A stretch of 64,000 nucleotides of DNA. It comes from Sphingobium sp. EM0848. GTDB taxonomy: Bacteria; Pseudomonadota; Alphaproteobacteria; Sphingomonadales; Sphingomonadaceae. Shown here one piece after another: positions 1 to 9,650 of the stretch. The notes under the pieces were generated by a model. That model did not search any database. It was given only the letters and a program-made list of their open reading frames with translations, and was not told the origin of the DNA. Within the stretch, counting starts at the first letter, position 1. Every line of letters starts with the position of its first letter. The position numbers and the translations under genes were made by a program. The stretch is from assembly GCF_013375555.1 (NCBI RefSeq), contig NZ_JABXWB010000003.1, forward strand, positions 202,014-266,013. The letters run 5' to 3'.

Positions 1-883
1 GTTCGGCGCACAACGCATCGTATACATCCGAATGGGCATAGACCCGCTTGATGGCCAGGCAGACCTGGCCCGCGTTGAGAAATGCGCCCTGGAAGATGCC
101 CGACGCTACCTTCACAGGGTCCGCATCCGGGAGCACGATCGCGGCGTCGTTGCCGCCAAGCTCAAGGGTTACGCGCTTAATCGAGGCGGCGGCGCCGGAC
201 ATGACCTTGCGGCCCGTTTCGGTTGACCCGGTGAAGCTGATCTTCGCGACGTCGGGATGGCTGGTCAGGCGCGCGCCGAGATCGTTTTGGTCCGTCACGA
301 CGTTGACCACGCCCGCGGGGAAAATGTCCGCCATCAATTCGCCAATGCGCAATGTCGCCAGCGGCGTCGTCGGCGCCGGCTTTACCACGAGTGTGTTGCC
401 CGCGAGCAGCGCGAAGGGCAGCTTGAAGGCGAGGATCAGCACCGGGAAGTTCCACGGAATGATCGCACCGACCACGCCCAGCGGGCGGCGCTGCACTTCC
501 ACGCGCCGATTGTTGTTGTCCTCCAGCACCCGCACCGGGAGTTCATGCGTCGCCATCTGGCGGATGAAGGCCTCGCTGTAGGCGATTTCAGCCTCGGCTT
601 CTGGCAGCGGCTTGCCCTGTTCCTCTGTCAGCAGGCGGGCCAGCGGGCCGGCATCGGCATGGATCGCGTCGGCAAGGCGCAGGATCGCCTGGCGGCGTTG
701 CTCGATCGGCGTCCGCGCCCACGCGGGAAAGGCGGCCTTGGCGGCGGCGACCGCTTGGTCGAGCTGCGCTTCGGATGCGTGCGGGCAGGACGCCAGCACC
801 TCCTCGGTGGCGGGGTTGATGACGTCCATAGCCCCGGCACCATCGACCAGGCGACCATTGATGAGTAGCTTGTATTCAGGCAT
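1..883 (-). CDS. NAD(P)-dependent aldehyde dehydrogenase (3' end cut by window edge)
   Basis: This is the N-terminal 294 residues of an aldehyde dehydrogenase superfamily enzyme, which oxidises an aldehyde to its acid with NAD(P). The visible signatures are PWNF near residue 143, the general-base glutamate in ELGG near 241, and the catalytic cysteine in AGQVC near 275. The family is usually about 480 residues, so the last 40 per cent lies left of the window. The ATG at 883 follows a clear GGAGGA ribosome site. The SDR at 1064-1822 lies 180 bp upstream on the same strand, so the pair could oxidise an alcohol to an acid in two steps. The substrate is unknown. Confidence 0.93.
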   Translation of the reverse strand, partial: MPEYKLLINGRLVDGAGAMDVINPATEEVLASCPHASEAQLDQAVAAAKAAFPAWARTPIEQRRQAILRLADAIHADAGPLARLLTEEQGKPLPEAEAEIAYSEAFIRQMATHELPVRVLEDNNNRRVEVQRRPLGVVGAIIPWNFPVLILAFKLPFALLAGNTLVVKPAPTTPLATLRIGELMADIFPAGVVNVVTDQNDLGARLTSHPDVAKISFTGSTETGRKVMSGAAASIKRVTLELGGNDAAIVLPDADPVKVASGIFQGAFLNAGQVCLAIKRVYAHSDVYDALCAE

Positions 884-1063
884 GAAATCCTCCTGTGCGC
901 TGGGGCCGAATTCTCGAGGCGGCCCTCTTTCATGTTAATCGCGAAACCCCGCAGAGGGCCACGCGGCGAAGCTTCACGGGGATACGGTCAGGTCGCGCCT
1001 GCCTCCATATCACGCCAGAATGGCCACGATCCGAACGTGCCGACAAGGGGGCATCAGTCTGAC

Positions 1064-1822
1064 TCAGGTCGTCGTATACCCGCCGTCCACCGAGATCGCG
1101 GCACCGGTCACATAAGAGGCCTGGTTTGAAAGCATCCAGATGACGCTGCCCGCCATTTCCTCGGGCTGTGCCAGCCGACCCATCGGAATTCGCGACTCAA
1201 GGAAGGCCTTGGTTTCCGGTGCCGATTCGAAAAGCCCTTCGAGCATCGGGGTCAACACTGTCCCCGGCATGACGCAGTTCACCCGAATGTTGTGCTGTGC
1301 GTAGTCGAGCGCAGCGGCGCGCGTCAGCCCCAATACCGCGTGCTTGCTGCTGACGTAATCGGCGGCGCGCGGGAAGGCGACGACGCTGCTCCCCGAGGCG
1401 GTGTTTACGATCGACCCGCCACCTGTGCGTAGAAGCTCCCTGATCTCATATTTCATACACAGGAACACGCCCTTCACGTTGACGGCGTAGACCTGCTCAA
1501 TTTCATCCCAGGTGAGGTCATGGAGATCTTTGCCTACACTGAGGCGGCCGGCGTTGTTGAGCGCGCCGTCCAGCTGTCCGTACCGGGACACCGCAGCGGC
1601 AACGAGCGCCTCGACATCGTCTTCCTGCGCCACATCGCACCGCACGAATTGCGCCGTTCCCCCGGCAGCTTCGATCTCATCGACGACGCTGGCCCCGGCT
1701 TCTTCGGTGCGGTCCCCCAACGTCAAATTCGCGCCAAGGCTGGCGGCGAGTATCGCGGTCGCACGCCCTATGCCGCTGGCTGTGCCGGTTATAATTACGG
1801 ACTTGCCGGTGAGATCGATCAT
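1064..1822 (-). CDS. SDR family oxidoreductase
   Basis: This is a classical short-chain dehydrogenase of 252 residues. It has the cofactor motif TGTASGIG near residue 12, NNAG near 90, and the active-site YVSSK with an upstream serine. The C-terminus ends in the usual VDGGY segment. An acidic residue after the second strand (LGD) suggests NAD preference. The ATG at 1822 follows an AAGGAAG site. It probably converts a secondary alcohol and a ketone, and it sits just upstream of the aldehyde dehydrogenase on the same strand. The specific substrate cannot be told. Confidence 0.93.
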   Translation of the reverse strand: MIDLTGKSVIITGTASGIGRATAILAASLGANLTLGDRTEEAGASVVDEIEAAGGTAQFVRCDVAQEDDVEALVAAAVSRYGQLDGALNNAGRLSVGKDLHDLTWDEIEQVYAVNVKGVFLCMKYEIRELLRTGGGSIVNTASGSSVVAFPRAADYVSSKHAVLGLTRAAALDYAQHNIRVNCVMPGTVLTPMLEGLFESAPETKAFLESRIPMGRLAQPEEMAGSVIWMLSNQASYVTGAAISVDGGYTTT

Positions 1823-2480
1823 CTTTGTCTTCCTTGATTGCCGAAGTCGCTAAGATCGTCGCGGGACACTGCAGCTTTCATTTTCATCGCGACACTCCGA
1901 AAAGCGCCGCGCGGATCTAGCTAGAGCACGTCTGCCCCCGCGACCTAGGGCCATTTCGGGCATTTTTGACGGAGCCAGATCAGCCTACCAAGCTTGCCCG
2001 AAGATTTCCGCTAAGCGACCTGTCGCCGCTCTGCGCTCGCCTTTCGACAGTCCCCTTGGGACGGTCACCTGGACGATCAACCGCACATCAACGGCAATGC
2101 AGATCTCGAACGCTAATACCATTCGCGATTGTTGCGTGCAAATCGCGATACGTCCGTTACCGCGCCTGTCCGACCTCGCCGTGAAAGACCTCGCCAGCAT
2201 CCGGCCGAAGACGGCGCGGGTAGTCCAAGCAGGGCACCAGAGCGAAGCATGCCCCCGGATTCCTCGGGGTCCCATCTACTGGGAGACTAACGGGGCTAAG
2301 GTGCAACGCGCGCCGCGGCAGGCGAAATGGCACCATCGAAAACATAAATCATGGTTCTAGGGCATGGCCCGCTTTTGCATCAATATTGCAACATGGGCTG
2401 GCGCCTCTCGTAGCCGCACGGCACTTAAAATCAGTGAAGGCGCAATTCCCAGTGAAGGCGCAATCCAAGGAGGCGAGAAT
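1823..2480. other. Intergenic region, no gene recognised
   Basis: These 658 bases separate the leftward SDR from the rightward bicupin gene. Short open frames exist on both strands but none has a recognisable domain or a good ribosome site. It should hold the promoters of both flanking genes. I could not identify a convincing operator. An AAGGAGG ribosome site for the bicupin is at 2467-2473. Confidence 0.5.
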
Positions 2481-3347
2481 ATGGCCACCGGTTCATTGCA
2501 CGACGTTCAGTCCGGCCCGCGTTATACGGTACACCGCGGTGTCCAGAATCCACCGGCGGACCAATGGGCGCCATTCGACTGGATTGAACCGAGCCTCGGT
2601 CGGCAGATCCACGGTGAAGTGACGATAGCCCGACCGGAAGGCACGTCGGGATCGCTGCAGGCCGGCTTCTGGCGGACCGGGCCGACCGCTCCCGGCGCGA
2701 ATGCGGACGGATCGCACAAGTTTCTCTGTTCCGCGCCGCTTGGCGACGAGCTTGCCTGCGTGATCGACGGCAGCGCGACGCTGACCGTGACCTCCACCGG
2801 CCAGAGCTATCGGGTTGGGCCCGGCTCCGTCATCAACCTGCCCAAGGGCCTCGAAGTGCAATGGGAGATCGAGGCGCCGGCCTTCAAGAAATACTGGTGT
2901 ATCTGGAATGGCACCGAGCCGACCGCAAATCCGCCGCGGGATCTCATGATCAGGCATGTCAGCGACAATCCAGCCGACTGGGACGTGTTTCATTTCGTCG
3001 AGCCCAAGGAGGGCGCGCTGGTCGCAGGCGAGTACTACGTCATCAGAGGCGGAGGCTCGACGGGCTCCTTCATGAGCTGCGTATGGCGGTCGGGCAAGGG
3101 GATCGCCGGCAGCGTTGTCGATGAAAACGGCACGCTCGTCACGCCCTATACCTGCACGAACGGCGACGAGACCATCCTGCTCCTCGAGGGCGAGGTAGAC
3201 GTGGTCGAGACCGACAGCGGAAGGACGCAGTCGTTCAAGGCGGGCGACGTGATCGGCCTTTCGTCCGGCCAGCATATCACGTGGACGTCCAAGGGGCCGT
3301 TCTGCAAGAAATTGTCGGTCGTCTCCCGCGACGCGCTTCCGGAATAA
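2481..3347 (+). CDS. Bicupin protein (Cupin_3-like domains)
   Basis: This 288-residue protein has two tandem cupin halves, at about residues 35-150 and 170-285. Each has the glycine-rich beta-barrel pattern seen in (S)-ureidoglycine aminohydrolase-type cupins, for example ELACVIDGSATLTV and ETILLLEGEVDVVE. The metal-binding histidines of enzymatic cupins are not obvious, so a binding or sensory role is possible. The frame is open from 2364, but the ATG at 2481 is preferred because AAGGAGG lies seven bases before it. The TonB-dependent receptor follows after 150 bp on the same strand, which suggests co-regulation with substrate uptake. The function is not known. Confidence 0.82.
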   Translation: MATGSLHDVQSGPRYTVHRGVQNPPADQWAPFDWIEPSLGRQIHGEVTIARPEGTSGSLQAGFWRTGPTAPGANADGSHKFLCSAPLGDELACVIDGSATLTVTSTGQSYRVGPGSVINLPKGLEVQWEIEAPAFKKYWCIWNGTEPTANPPRDLMIRHVSDNPADWDVFHFVEPKEGALVAGEYYVIRGGGSTGSFMSCVWRSGKGIAGSVVDENGTLVTPYTCTNGDETILLLEGEVDVVETDSGRTQSFKAGDVIGLSSGQHITWTSKGPFCKKLSVVSRDALPE

Positions 3348-3497
3348 TCATGGCCTTCTGCCGACCGCGGCAATTCGCACGCTGCCGTCAGCACGCAAGG
3401 ACCTTGGGAAGCGACAAGTACAATGAGGGTGATGGCGACCATATCCTATCAAGAGGTCTTCAGCCGTCTCGAAAATTTATAACAGGGAGTGAGTGGA

Positions 3498-5960
3498 ATG
3501 AACATCATTACAAGGTCCGGCCTGCTTGCTTCTGCGGCTGTCGTCTTCACGGTCAGCGCCCCACCAGCCTGGGCACAAGCCGCCGACGCATCGTCCGCCG
3601 AGGCAAGCGCGGAATCGACCAGCGACATCATCGTCACGGCCAACAAGCGCAACGAAAACATCAACAAGGTCGGCGCCAGCATCGCAGCGTTCGACACCTC
3701 GCTCCTTGAAAAGCGCAACATCGGCAAGGCCGAAGATCTGGTCAAATACGTCCCGGGCATGGCGCTGGCGCCGTCAACCCACGGCACCCCGGTCTACACC
3801 CTGCGAGGCATCGGCTACAATGCCGACGCGCTGGGCGTCTATCCGGCGGTCAGCATCTCGATGGATCAAGCGCCGCTGACCTTCCCGGTCCTCGCCGGCC
3901 ACTCGCTCTACGACCTTGAGCGCGTCGAAGTCCTGAAGGGTCCGCAGGGCACCCTGTTCGGCCAGAATTCGACCGGAGGTGCGATCAACTACGTCGCCGC
4001 CAAGCCAACCAAGGATCTCCAGGCCGGCTTTAACCTCGATTATGGCCGCTTTAACGAAATACACGGCAGCGGCTATATCAGCGGGCCGATCAGCGACACC
4101 GTGCAGATGCGCCTAGCGTTCGATGCCAAGCATCGCGACGCCTGGCAGTATAATTTTCTCGATCCCTCGCAGAAGAATGGGACAGAGAATTACTTTGCCG
4201 GCCGCCTGATTACCGCCTGGCAGGCCAGCGACCGGCTGAAGTTCGCGCTGAATATCAACGGATCGGTCGATCGCTCGCAGCCGCAGGCGCTGCAGCTAAT
4301 CGCCTCTCTCCCGTCCACTACTTCGGCGCCGACCTTTGCGGAGCTGAATGCGGCGCTCGCGCCGCAAAACCTCCGCGCCGCGAGCTGGTCGACGGTTGCC
4401 CGCACCCCCGGTCCGCTGACCGGCGGGCTGCCTTTTCCGCTCAATCCCGCCCCGGGCTACACGCCGGGCTTCCAGTCTATTACGAAGCCCGCCGTGCCGA
4501 CGGGTGACCGCAACCTGTTCCAGGCCACGCTGCGCGCTGACCTGGACTTGAGTGACAGCATCGCCATCACTTCGATCACCGGCTTCAGCCGGCTGACCCA
4601 GAATATGTCGTTCGACCTGGACGGCTCTCCCTATCAATTTGTCGACAATCCCCGCGACGAGGGCAAGATCAGCGACTTTTCGCAAGAACTACGGATCTCC
4701 AATGCCGCGGCTCCCGGCCAGCAGTTTCGTTGGACCGTCGGAGGCAATTACAACCACAGCAAGGTGGTTGAATCCCAGGACATTCCCTTCGGTGACAACG
4801 GGGTGTCCAATGCGGCAGTCGCCTGGGCTCATATCTCTACCATCGACAGTCGGGGCAAGATGGACAATGTCGCCGCGTTCGCCAACGGTGAATTTGATTT
4901 GACCGATCAGATCACGCTGAAAGGGGGCATCCGCTACACCCACTCGGTCAACCACGAGCGGTTGTGCAACAGCGACACTACGCCCGATCAGCGCGCTTCG
5001 GTAGCGTTCGGTCTCGGCATAAACAATCCGGGTGCCTGCTTCACGCTCTTCCCGGATTTCTCGAATGGCAAGCCTTACCTGGACCGCCTTTCCGAGGATA
5101 ACGTCTCGTGGAAGGTGGGTATTGACTTCAAGCCGACGCGTGACCTGCTGTTCTACGCCAACGTTTCGCGGGGCTTCAAGGCGGGCAGCTTCCCGGTACT
5201 CACCGCCACCACGACCGACACTTTCAGGCCTGCCAAACAGGAACAGGTCACCTCGTACGAAGGCGGCTTCAAGGCCAAGTTCCTGGGCAACGTGGTACAA
5301 TGGACCGGAGCGATCTTCTATCAAGACTACCGGGACAAGCAGATCCAGGGCACGTTCGTGGACGTGAACTTCGGCCTGCTCCAGCGCCTCGACAACGTGC
5401 CGAAGTCGCATATCTTCGGCGTTGAAACCGACCTTGTGGTCCGGCCCGTGTCTGGCCTCACCCTGACGGGCTCGGCCAGCTACTTAAAGACCAAGGTGGA
5501 CGAATACACAGCCACCACGGTGTTCGGGAACATCGGCGGTCCGAACCACAATCAGCCGTTCAACTTCGCCGGCAACCGTCTGCCCTTCGCCCCGAGCTGG
5601 AGCTTGACCGGAGACGTCGATTACCGGATCGCGACGGGCAATGGTGGATCAGTCTTCGTCGGCGGTTCGGTGAACTATCGCTCTGATGTTGATGCCTATA
5701 TTGGCGGCAGCATCCTGCGCATTCCCGGCGCGCCCGCTCGGTCGATCAAGCCGTATCCGTTCCGGATCGATGGCTACACCCTGGTCGACGCCCGTATCGG
5801 CTACGATTTCCCCGGTGACCGGCTCACCATATCGGCCTGGGGCAAGAACATCTTCAACCAATTCAACGTCCAGAACGTCATCTCGTACAACGATATCATC
5901 ACGCAGGCCACCGGCATGCCGACCACTTACGGTGTGTCGCTGAAGGTCCGCTTCAAGTAA
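3498..5960 (+). CDS. TonB-dependent outer-membrane receptor
   Basis: This 820-residue protein has a Sec signal peptide ending near AWAQA (residue 30), a TonB-box-like DIIVTA segment near 45, a plug domain (LKGPQGTLFGQNSTGGAINY near residue 150) and a long beta-barrel ending in aromatic KVRFK. It should bring a substrate across the outer membrane using TonB energy. In sphingomonads such receptors often sit beside catabolic genes, and the flanking bicupin and aldehyde dehydrogenase fit that pattern. The ATG at 3498 is chosen because AGGGAG lies just upstream; a GTG at 3489 overlaps that site. The ligand cannot be predicted from sequence. Confidence 0.95.
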   Translation: MNIITRSGLLASAAVVFTVSAPPAWAQAADASSAEASAESTSDIIVTANKRNENINKVGASIAAFDTSLLEKRNIGKAEDLVKYVPGMALAPSTHGTPVYTLRGIGYNADALGVYPAVSISMDQAPLTFPVLAGHSLYDLERVEVLKGPQGTLFGQNSTGGAINYVAAKPTKDLQAGFNLDYGRFNEIHGSGYISGPISDTVQMRLAFDAKHRDAWQYNFLDPSQKNGTENYFAGRLITAWQASDRLKFALNINGSVDRSQPQALQLIASLPSTTSAPTFAELNAALAPQNLRAASWSTVARTPGPLTGGLPFPLNPAPGYTPGFQSITKPAVPTGDRNLFQATLRADLDLSDSIAITSITGFSRLTQNMSFDLDGSPYQFVDNPRDEGKISDFSQELRISNAAAPGQQFRWTVGGNYNHSKVVESQDIPFGDNGVSNAAVAWAHISTIDSRGKMDNVAAFANGEFDLTDQITLKGGIRYTHSVNHERLCNSDTTPDQRASVAFGLGINNPGACFTLFPDFSNGKPYLDRLSEDNVSWKVGIDFKPTRDLLFYANVSRGFKAGSFPVLTATTTDTFRPAKQEQVTSYEGGFKAKFLGNVVQWTGAIFYQDYRDKQIQGTFVDVNFGLLQRLDNVPKSHIFGVETDLVVRPVSGLTLTGSASYLKTKVDEYTATTVFGNIGGPNHNQPFNFAGNRLPFAPSWSLTGDVDYRIATGNGGSVFVGGSVNYRSDVDAYIGGSILRIPGAPARSIKPYPFRIDGYTLVDARIGYDFPGDRLTISAWGKNIFNQFNVQNVISYNDIITQATGMPTTYGVSLKVRFK

Positions 5961-6332
5961 CCCCCGCCTCGGCGCTGACGCGGACGGGCGAAAGCCTGCC
6001 GCGCGAGCGTCCTTTCTGGCCGTAAGTCTTACCTGAGCCGACCCTGGCTGGAATCCGCCCATCGTCCCGGCCAGCGAAGGGCATAGGCTTCGAACCATCG
6101 GGCAGACAGGCCCGGGCGTAAGCGGACAAAGTCCGTGGCCCTCTTAGTTGTAGCATATAAAAATGCCGGGTGACCACTCAGTGGGGGCCGGTCACGGAAT
6201 GCATTCAAGCACTTGAGCTGTTGCGAGCGCTTCTCAAAGATTCGTTTTGAACGTCAACTATAATGTCCGCATTCCAGCACCTGAACAAGCTAGCACATCG
6301 CTTCGAGTTGATTCTATTGGACGGGTACGCCT
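5961..6332. other. Intergenic region, no gene recognised
   Basis: This is a 372-base gap between the TonB receptor and the aldehyde dehydrogenase. It shows no coding signal on either strand. It probably contains a terminator region and the promoter of the following gene, but I see no strong stem-loop or consensus promoter. Confidence 0.45.
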
Positions 6333-7823
6333 ATGACGTCGCAAGCAAAGATCGCAAGCCGCCCGCCTAATTTGGCCGACGGCTCACTCCTGCGCAGCGC
6401 CTGCTTTATCGCCGGCGCCTGGACGCTGGCTGACAGTGGTGCCACTTTAGCGGTCACAAACCCCGCAACCGGCGAACTGTTGGCGACCGTGCCCGACATG
6501 GGGGCGGCCGAAGCCAACCGTGCAATTGCCGCCGCCGACGCTGCTTGGCCAGCTTGGCGTGCGCTGACGGCAAAGGAGCGGGCCGCGCTGCTCCGCAAAT
6601 GGTTCGATTTGATCGTCGCCAACCAAGAAGACCTTGCAACGATCATGACGGCCGAGCAAGGCAAGCCGCTGGCGGAAAGTCGCGGCGAAATCATGTATGC
6701 AGCTTCTTACGTCGAGTGGTTCGCCGAGGAAGGAAAGCGCATCTACGGCGATACCGTTCCCAGCTTCGCCTCCGACCGGCGTATCGTCGTCCTGAAGCAG
6801 CCGATTGGAGTCTGCGCTGCCATCACGCCGTGGAACTTCCCTGCGGCAATGATCACCCGGAAGGCTGGCCCGGCGCTGGCCGCCGGTTGCACGATGGTGG
6901 TCAAGCCGTCCGAAGAAACGCCGCTTTCGGCCTTGGCGCTTGCGGTGCTGGCCGAGCGGGCGGGCATTCCGGGCGGCGTCTTCTCGGTCTTGACCGGATC
7001 GGCGACAGAAATCGGCGGAGTAATAACCTCGAGCCCAATCGTACGAAAGGTGACTTTCACGGGATCGACGGCCGTGGGCAAGAAGATCATCGTGCAGGCG
7101 GCATCGACCGTGAAACGCACGTCGATGGAGTTGGGCGGCAACGCGCCTTTCATCGTATTCGACGACGCGGACATCGATGCGGCCGTGAAGGGAGCGCTCG
7201 CTTCCAAATACCGCAATGCCGGGCAGACCTGCGTTTGCGCCAATCGACTGTTTGCGCAAGACAAAATCTACGACGCCTTCGTCGCGAAATTGACCGAGGC
7301 TGTCAATGGCATGAAGGTGGGGAACGGATTTGAGGCTGGCGTGACCATCGGCCCGCTCATCAACGGCAAGGCGGTCGAGAAGGTCAGCGAGCACGTCTCC
7401 GACGCCGTGAGCAAAGGTGCGCGCGTTCTGACCGGCGGCGGACGCCATGCATTGGGACGGACATACTACCTGCCGACGGTTCTGGCCGATGCGACGCCGG
7501 ACATGCTGATCTTCAGAGAAGAGACCTTCGGTCCCGTCGCGCCAGTTTTTCGCTTCAGCACCGAGAGGGAAGTCGTCAATCTCGCGAATGCCACCGAGTT
7601 CGGATTGGCTGCCTATTTCTACGGTCGCGATATCGGACGAATCTTCCGTGTGGCCGAGGCGCTCGAATACGGCATCATCGGCATCAACGAAGGCATCATT
7701 TCGAGCGAGGTCGCTCCCTTCGGAGGGATGAAGGAAAGCGGCAATGGGCGAGAGGGATCGAAGTACGGAATCGAGGACTACCTCGAGATCAAATATTTAT
7801 GCCTGGGCGGAATAGAGTCGTAG
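6333..7823 (+). CDS. NAD(P)-dependent aldehyde dehydrogenase, succinate-semialdehyde dehydrogenase-like
   Basis: This full-length enzyme has 496 residues. It carries PWNFP at 166-170, the general base in MELGGN near 266, and the catalytic cysteine in AGQTC near 300. The overall pattern (EQGKPL, KPSEETPLSA, FGGMKESGNGREGS) is that of the GabD / succinate-semialdehyde dehydrogenase subgroup, although sphingomonad members often act on other catabolic aldehydes. The ATG at 6333 has only a moderate GGACGG site. It stands alone on its strand with gaps of about 400 bp on both sides, so it is probably a single transcript. Confidence 0.93.
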   Translation: MTSQAKIASRPPNLADGSLLRSACFIAGAWTLADSGATLAVTNPATGELLATVPDMGAAEANRAIAAADAAWPAWRALTAKERAALLRKWFDLIVANQEDLATIMTAEQGKPLAESRGEIMYAASYVEWFAEEGKRIYGDTVPSFASDRRIVVLKQPIGVCAAITPWNFPAAMITRKAGPALAAGCTMVVKPSEETPLSALALAVLAERAGIPGGVFSVLTGSATEIGGVITSSPIVRKVTFTGSTAVGKKIIVQAASTVKRTSMELGGNAPFIVFDDADIDAAVKGALASKYRNAGQTCVCANRLFAQDKIYDAFVAKLTEAVNGMKVGNGFEAGVTIGPLINGKAVEKVSEHVSDAVSKGARVLTGGGRHALGRTYYLPTVLADATPDMLIFREETFGPVAPVFRFSTEREVVNLANATEFGLAAYFYGRDIGRIFRVAEALEYGIIGINEGIISSEVAPFGGMKESGNGREGSKYGIEDYLEIKYLCLGGIES

Positions 7824-8251
7824 TCAGACGAATTAAGGACAGACAGAAGATCTTATGTATTAACAGCATAATGCAATCCGCCCTCTATCGGGCGTATCTC
7901 GTTGTATCTGCAAGCATAGTTGCAGGACATATGGTATCGCAGCCATGGGAATTATTTGCGGCGACGATTTGAAGCACCGGAACCACTTTGGCTTGGGGGC
8001 TGGGTGGTGACTCATACTCACATGCTTCGCAGCCAGCAGGCTGGGTGAAAACACCGTCTGGCTCCAGAAAATTGTCGCCAATTGGACCTATTGGATCGGG
8101 ATGCCGACGCATATGATGTTTGCCGAGGCCCACATTCGGGCTCGCATCACTTGCCGTGCTGCCTTGCCGTTCAGGTAAGCCAAGCCAGGACAAGGTACAT
8201 TAGGTGTTCGACGCCCGCAGTGGCCGTTGATAGCTAACGAGGACGATAGCC
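7824..8251. other. Intergenic region, no gene recognised
   Basis: This is a 428-base gap before the small NTF2-like gene. The short open frames on the minus strand show no known domain. A GAGGAC site before 8252 serves the next gene. Nothing else can be supported. Confidence 0.45.
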
Positions 8252-8650
8252 ATGAACAGACAGATGCATTGGCGCGGTCCAGAGGCCGGGGATTTCAGCG
8301 GTGTTCTCTCAGCCCTGCGATCATATTTCGATGGCTTCTACAATTCCGATGCCGACTTGCTGTCGAAGGCGTTTCACGCTTCCGCACACTTGTACTCGGT
8401 GGAAAAGGGTGGCCCACGACCTCTCGCGATTGCCTCATATCTCGATATGGTGCGGACCCGCAAGCCGATCGAGATATCCAATCGATTGGAAGAGGTAAGG
8501 TCGCTTTCTTTCATCGATCACAATCTGGCCATCGCTCGGGTCATCGTCGAGAACGCCGCCTCCTATTTTGAAGATACGCTTATCTTCGCCAAGGATGCGG
8601 CAACCTGGAAGATACTTTCGAAGACTTATGTCACACGGCTCAAGGATTAG
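8252..8650 (+). CDS. Nuclear transport factor 2-like protein (putative lumazine-binding type)
   Basis: This small protein has 132 residues and an NTF2 / SnoaL-like alpha+beta barrel layout. An N-terminal helix (LSALRSYFDGFYNSD) is followed by a cone of strands ending in a WKILSKTY segment. It resembles the putative lumazine-binding (Lumazine_bd_2) subgroup. Members are often of unknown function; some act as isomerases or dehydratases, others only bind small ligands. It is followed after 294 bp by a PNPOx-like flavoprotein on the same strand. The exact role is unknown. Confidence 0.75.
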   Translation: MNRQMHWRGPEAGDFSGVLSALRSYFDGFYNSDADLLSKAFHASAHLYSVEKGGPRPLAIASYLDMVRTRKPIEISNRLEEVRSLSFIDHNLAIARVIVENAASYFEDTLIFAKDAATWKILSKTYVTRLKD

Positions 8651-8944
8651 CCGTCGCGCTTTCGCTGGCAGTCTTCAACCTGAGAGCCACGAAGGGCAAA
8701 TCACCAGACTCGATTGGTCATGGGGTGACTGCAGCAGCTAGCTCACCTCCAAAGCGGATCGATGCGCGACCGAGGCGGCCGATGCGTTGTCGAAGCATTG
8801 TCGATCAACTGGGAGTGGAGGGCACCGATTTTGACGAAGTGGTTCTTACGTTCAACCGCAGGGCGGGATTAATCTAACGACAAACGCACACGACGTTATG
8901 CAGGTCGTGCCAACACTAGATAAACTTCATGGAAGGCGATCGCT

Positions 8945-9625
8945 ATGCAAGACATCACAACTCCCCCGAAGACGGACCGTGTGCGGGCGCGTCGGATGCA
9001 TGAGCGCGGGAAGTACGACAAGCAGTCGCTTTATGACGTCATCGACGCTGGCTTCCTTTGCCACGTTGGCTATGTGATCGACGGCGCCCCATTCGTTACG
9101 CCTACTCTGTATTGGCGCGAGGGGAATTACATCTATTGGCATGGCTCCGCAGCCAGTCGGATGCTGGAATCCGTGGAAGGCCGTCCGGTCTGCATAACGA
9201 TTTCGCACTTTGATGGCTTCGTGATGGCCCGCTCGGCCTTCAATCACTCGGTAAATTACCGTTCGGTGATGTTGTTGGGCAATGCCGAACTGGTGGCCGA
9301 GCCCGATGAGAAGGCCGAAAGCTTGAAGCATTTCCTCGACAGCCTGTTCCCCGGGCGTTGGGATATGATGCGTCCGATGACCGCACAGGAGTTGAAGGCG
9401 ACGTCCGTGCTGCGGATGGAGATCGACGAAGCGTCGGCCAAGTCGCGATCGGGGCCTCCTGGCGATCAGGAAGACGCCGGTGTTCCGGTCTGGGCCGGCG
9501 TCCTGCCGATGTCTTTGATGAGCGGAGTTCCACAACGCGACGTACTCGTTCCGGAAGGTGTGACGGCGCCTGAGCACGTCACGGGCTTTGACGCCAGCCG
9601 CCCCTACAAGGGCTCGGCTGACTGA
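8945..9625 (+). CDS. Pyridoxamine 5'-phosphate oxidase-like FMN-binding protein
   Basis: This 226-residue protein has the split-barrel flavin fold of the pyridoxamine-phosphate-oxidase-like family (Pyridox_ox_2 type). It contains the segment GFLCHVGYVIDGAPFVTPTLYW cut into strands near residues 35-57, and a conserved YRSVMLLGNAEL strand near 100. It may reduce or bind a small molecule with FMN. A MocR-type (PLP-binding) regulator lies 920 bp downstream on the same strand. PNPOx-like genes and MocR regulators are often linked in vitamin B6-related loci, so a functional link is possible but not shown. Confidence 0.82.
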   Translation: MQDITTPPKTDRVRARRMHERGKYDKQSLYDVIDAGFLCHVGYVIDGAPFVTPTLYWREGNYIYWHGSAASRMLESVEGRPVCITISHFDGFVMARSAFNHSVNYRSVMLLGNAELVAEPDEKAESLKHFLDSLFPGRWDMMRPMTAQELKATSVLRMEIDEASAKSRSGPPGDQEDAGVPVWAGVLPMSLMSGVPQRDVLVPEGVTAPEHVTGFDASRPYKGSAD

Positions 9626-9634
9626 TTGGACACT

Positions 9635-9650
9635 CCCCGGGAAACCGGGG
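9635..9650 (+). terminator. Short hairpin after the PNPOx-like gene
   Basis: A six-base-pair CCCCGG / CCGGGG stem closes a GAAA tetraloop ten bases after the stop codon. There is no U tract beyond TCAATTT, so termination is only plausible. Confidence 0.45.
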